This document shows positions 62,590-64,000 of a DNA stretch of 64,000 bases, in pieces. Source of the stretch: Capnocytophaga canimorsus (GTDB taxonomy: Bacteria; Bacteroidota; Bacteroidia; Flavobacteriales; Flavobacteriaceae); the NCBI RefSeq assembly GCF_002302565.1, contig NZ_CP022382.1, forward strand, positions 257,001-321,000, in the 5' to 3' direction. Below the pieces are notes generated by a model that saw nothing but the letters and a program-made list of their open reading frames with translations, was not told where the DNA came from and did no database searches. The translations under genes were made by a program, and so were the position numbers. The number at the start of each line of letters is the position of its first letter. Positions within the stretch are counted from its first letter, which is position 1.

Positions 62590-63254
62590 AAAATCGTTTC
62601 GAAAACCTTACAATACCGATAAATCCGTCGCAAGATAAGATTTATGAACATCTTAATTTTGCTGCAGGGTTTCCTCCTTATATTAGGGGATATACCGCTT
62701 CTGAAAATCTATTGCAACCGATTTGTTTTAAAGATATTAATATCAAAATAGAAGCTAATACTCAAGAAGTGGTTTTAGGTGAAAGAACGTTCTTCCTGTT
62801 AAAAGATGATAGAACAACAGATTTTGAAAAAGTTATAGCTATAAAATTACTTCAAGCGAAAGAAATATTTAAGACTAATGAAAAAAAATCAGAAAATATA
62901 GGGTTTTTGTATATTTTTACTAATGATTATCTTTTAAATATTGCCCAAATACGAGCAATACGTATGTTTTGGGCAAAAATGATGCTTAATTTTAATATTG
63001 CTAAAAAATTACCTATTGCCGCAGGAGTACACACCCCAATGCAAAAATACTTTGCAGCTATGGCAGGGATTCATCAGATATTTTATTTTTCTGAAAATCA
63101 ATATTTTTTTATTGAAAATGAATCTATTTTATTAGAAAATTCGATGCTTTTAAAAAGTATTGACCCTTGGGCAGGAAGCCAAGCCGTAGAAGAAGCTACC
63201 CAAAATACCTATGTTAAACTTGAAGAAAGATTTGCGCAAATCAGTCAGGAATAG
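62586..63254 (+). CDS. Strongly shortened methylmalonyl-CoA mutase large-subunit-like protein
   Basis: The start at 62586 overlaps the mutA stop. The 222-residue product keeps scattered MutB features: AAGFPPYIRGYTAS near residue 28 (family: P-x-x-RGPY), IAQIRAIRMFWAKMMLNFN near 125 (family: LRAARxLWAKxM) and SIDPWAGSQAVEEATQNTY near 195 (family: VDPWAGSYYVExLT). A normal MutB has about 700 residues. Most of the substrate barrel and the whole B12-binding domain (DxHxxG) are missing, yet the frame is intact. It is either an accessory subunit or a gene decaying by in-frame deletion. Confidence 0.6.
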   Translation: MKNRFENLTIPINPSQDKIYEHLNFAAGFPPYIRGYTASENLLQPICFKDINIKIEANTQEVVLGERTFFLLKDDRTTDFEKVIAIKLLQAKEIFKTNEKKSENIGFLYIFTNDYLLNIAQIRAIRMFWAKMMLNFNIAKKLPIAAGVHTPMQKYFAAMAGIHQIFYFSENQYFFIENESILLENSMLLKSIDPWAGSQAVEEATQNTYVKLEERFAQISQE

Positions 63255-63292
63255 TAATTTTATAAATCGTTTTGATTTCGAAGTTGATTTTT

Positions 63293-64000
63293 ATGAATGA
63301 TGATTTAAAGAAGTATCGGGTAACTAAAAATACAAAACTCAAAGAGTGTCCTACCAACGAAATTACCTTTCTCAATAGTAATACATTGGAAGAGGAATTA
63401 GCTTTGGTTAGCCAAAAAATTGCTGATTTTCAGAATATGATGTACGCTCACGGAAAATATGGCGTACTTATTTGTTTACAAGGAATGGATACCTCTGGAA
63501 AGGATAGTATGATACGCGAAATTTTTAAAGGCTTTAATAGCAGAGGCATTGTAACACACAGCTTTAAAACGCCAACTACCAAAGAATTAGCGCACGATTA
63601 TCTTTGGCGACACTATATGGCATTGCCTGAACGCGGAAAATTTTCCATTTTCAATCGTACGCACTATGAAAATGTGCTGGTTACACGAGTACATCCGCAG
63701 TATATTCTTAATGAAGATATTCCAAGAATAAATGAGATTGAGGATATTCCTCATAATTTTTGGAAGAAAAGATTCAATCAAATCAATGATTTTGAGAAAC
63801 ATATTACTCAAAATGGAATTATTATTTTTAAATTTTTGTTACATATTTCAAAAGAAGAGCAACGTTTACGCCTATTAAATCGGTTGGAAAAACCCTCCAA
63901 AAACTGGAAATTTTCAAAGGCAGATATGGAAGAACGACAATATTGGGAAGAATATCAGTTTTGTTATCAAGAAATTATTAAGCATACTTCTACTAAAATA
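63293..64000 (+). CDS. PPK2-family polyphosphate kinase (3' end outside window)
   Basis: The ATG at 63293 opens a frame that runs off the window after 236 codons. It reads MNDDLKKYRVTKNTKL, then the Walker A region LICLQGMDTSGKDSMIREIF near residue 60, TPTTKELAHDYLWRHYMALP near 93, FNRTHYENVLVTRVHP near 118 and ISKEEQRLRLLNRLEKPSKNWKFSKAD near 186. These are PPK2 features: a P-loop kinase that moves phosphate between polyphosphate and nucleotides. Full PPK2 proteins of this class have about 270-300 residues, so little is missing. Confidence 0.9.
   Translation, partial: MNDDLKKYRVTKNTKLKECPTNEITFLNSNTLEEELALVSQKIADFQNMMYAHGKYGVLICLQGMDTSGKDSMIREIFKGFNSRGIVTHSFKTPTTKELAHDYLWRHYMALPERGKFSIFNRTHYENVLVTRVHPQYILNEDIPRINEIEDIPHNFWKKRFNQINDFEKHITQNGIIIFKFLLHISKEEQRLRLLNRLEKPSKNWKFSKADMEERQYWEEYQFCYQEIIKHTSTKI

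Overview
The window reads as a chromosome segment of an AT-rich member of the Bacteroidetes, most likely family Flavobacteriaceae. A Capnocytophaga-like animal or oral commensal is my best guess, but this is inference. The grounds are: GldA (gliding motility), BshA (bacillithiol), lipoproteins with short lipoboxes, a split 5'-nucleotidase, DUF6913-dapA and ald-DUF4258 gene pairs, promoters of the Bacteroidetes type (TTG, 18-20 bp, TAnnTTTG), few Shine-Dalgarno sequences, and a lipoprotein resembling GH110 alpha-1,3-galactosidases that cut blood-group-type host glycans.

Layout. (1) 1-12 kb is core: the end of an outer-membrane porin, gldA, ung, a ~100-bp tandem repeat, bshA plus the GH110-like lipoprotein, an SGNH hydrolase, and a leftward run of miaA, an ion channel, an esterase and a dihydroorotase-like gene, then a YqgE gene. 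(2) 12.2-18.1 kb is a decayed island. It holds fragments of an AbiEii toxin and a formyltransferase, an intact leftward operon abiEi-abiEii-adenine methylase with a palindromic operator, remnants of a nuclease-like gene, and a 26-codon integrase stub. (3) 18.1-35.4 kb is a second island inserted at the 3' end of mnmE. It carries a type I restriction locus in the order hsdR, hamA, hamB (a Hachiman-type antiphage pair), hsdM, an AlbA_2/GHKL ATPase gene between near-identical 109-bp direct repeats, hsdS, a tyrosine recombinase, and a silent inverted hsdS'. It ends with mobile-element debris (primase start, excisionase-like HTH gene), an IS3-family element and an integrase cut off by that IS. (4) 35.4-64 kb is core again: mnmE, pepT, tRNA-Ala, tsaC-like, oxyR/dps, a TRIC channel, an M1 peptidase, pepE, fhs, dnaX split by an A10 tract, pcm, the split 5'-nucleotidase, dapA, ald, recQ, fmt, HU, a methylmalonyl-CoA mutase pair with a very short large subunit, and the start of a PPK2-family kinase.

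How it fits together. The two islands are stacked at one attachment site. A ~210-bp sequence made of the last codons of mnmE (the FCIGK motif), the integrase promoter and the first integrase codons occurs at both 17.9-18.1 kb and 35.2-35.4 kb. The right-hand island is a compact defence locus: a type I system whose specificity can probably be switched by inversion between two hsdS copies, with Hachiman and an AlbA_2 module inserted between its subunits. The left-hand island pairs a type IV (AbiE) toxin-antitoxin system with a lone type I-like methylase.

Limits: everything here comes from reading the sequence. Family names rest on recognised motifs, not searches, and repeat boundaries were aligned by eye.
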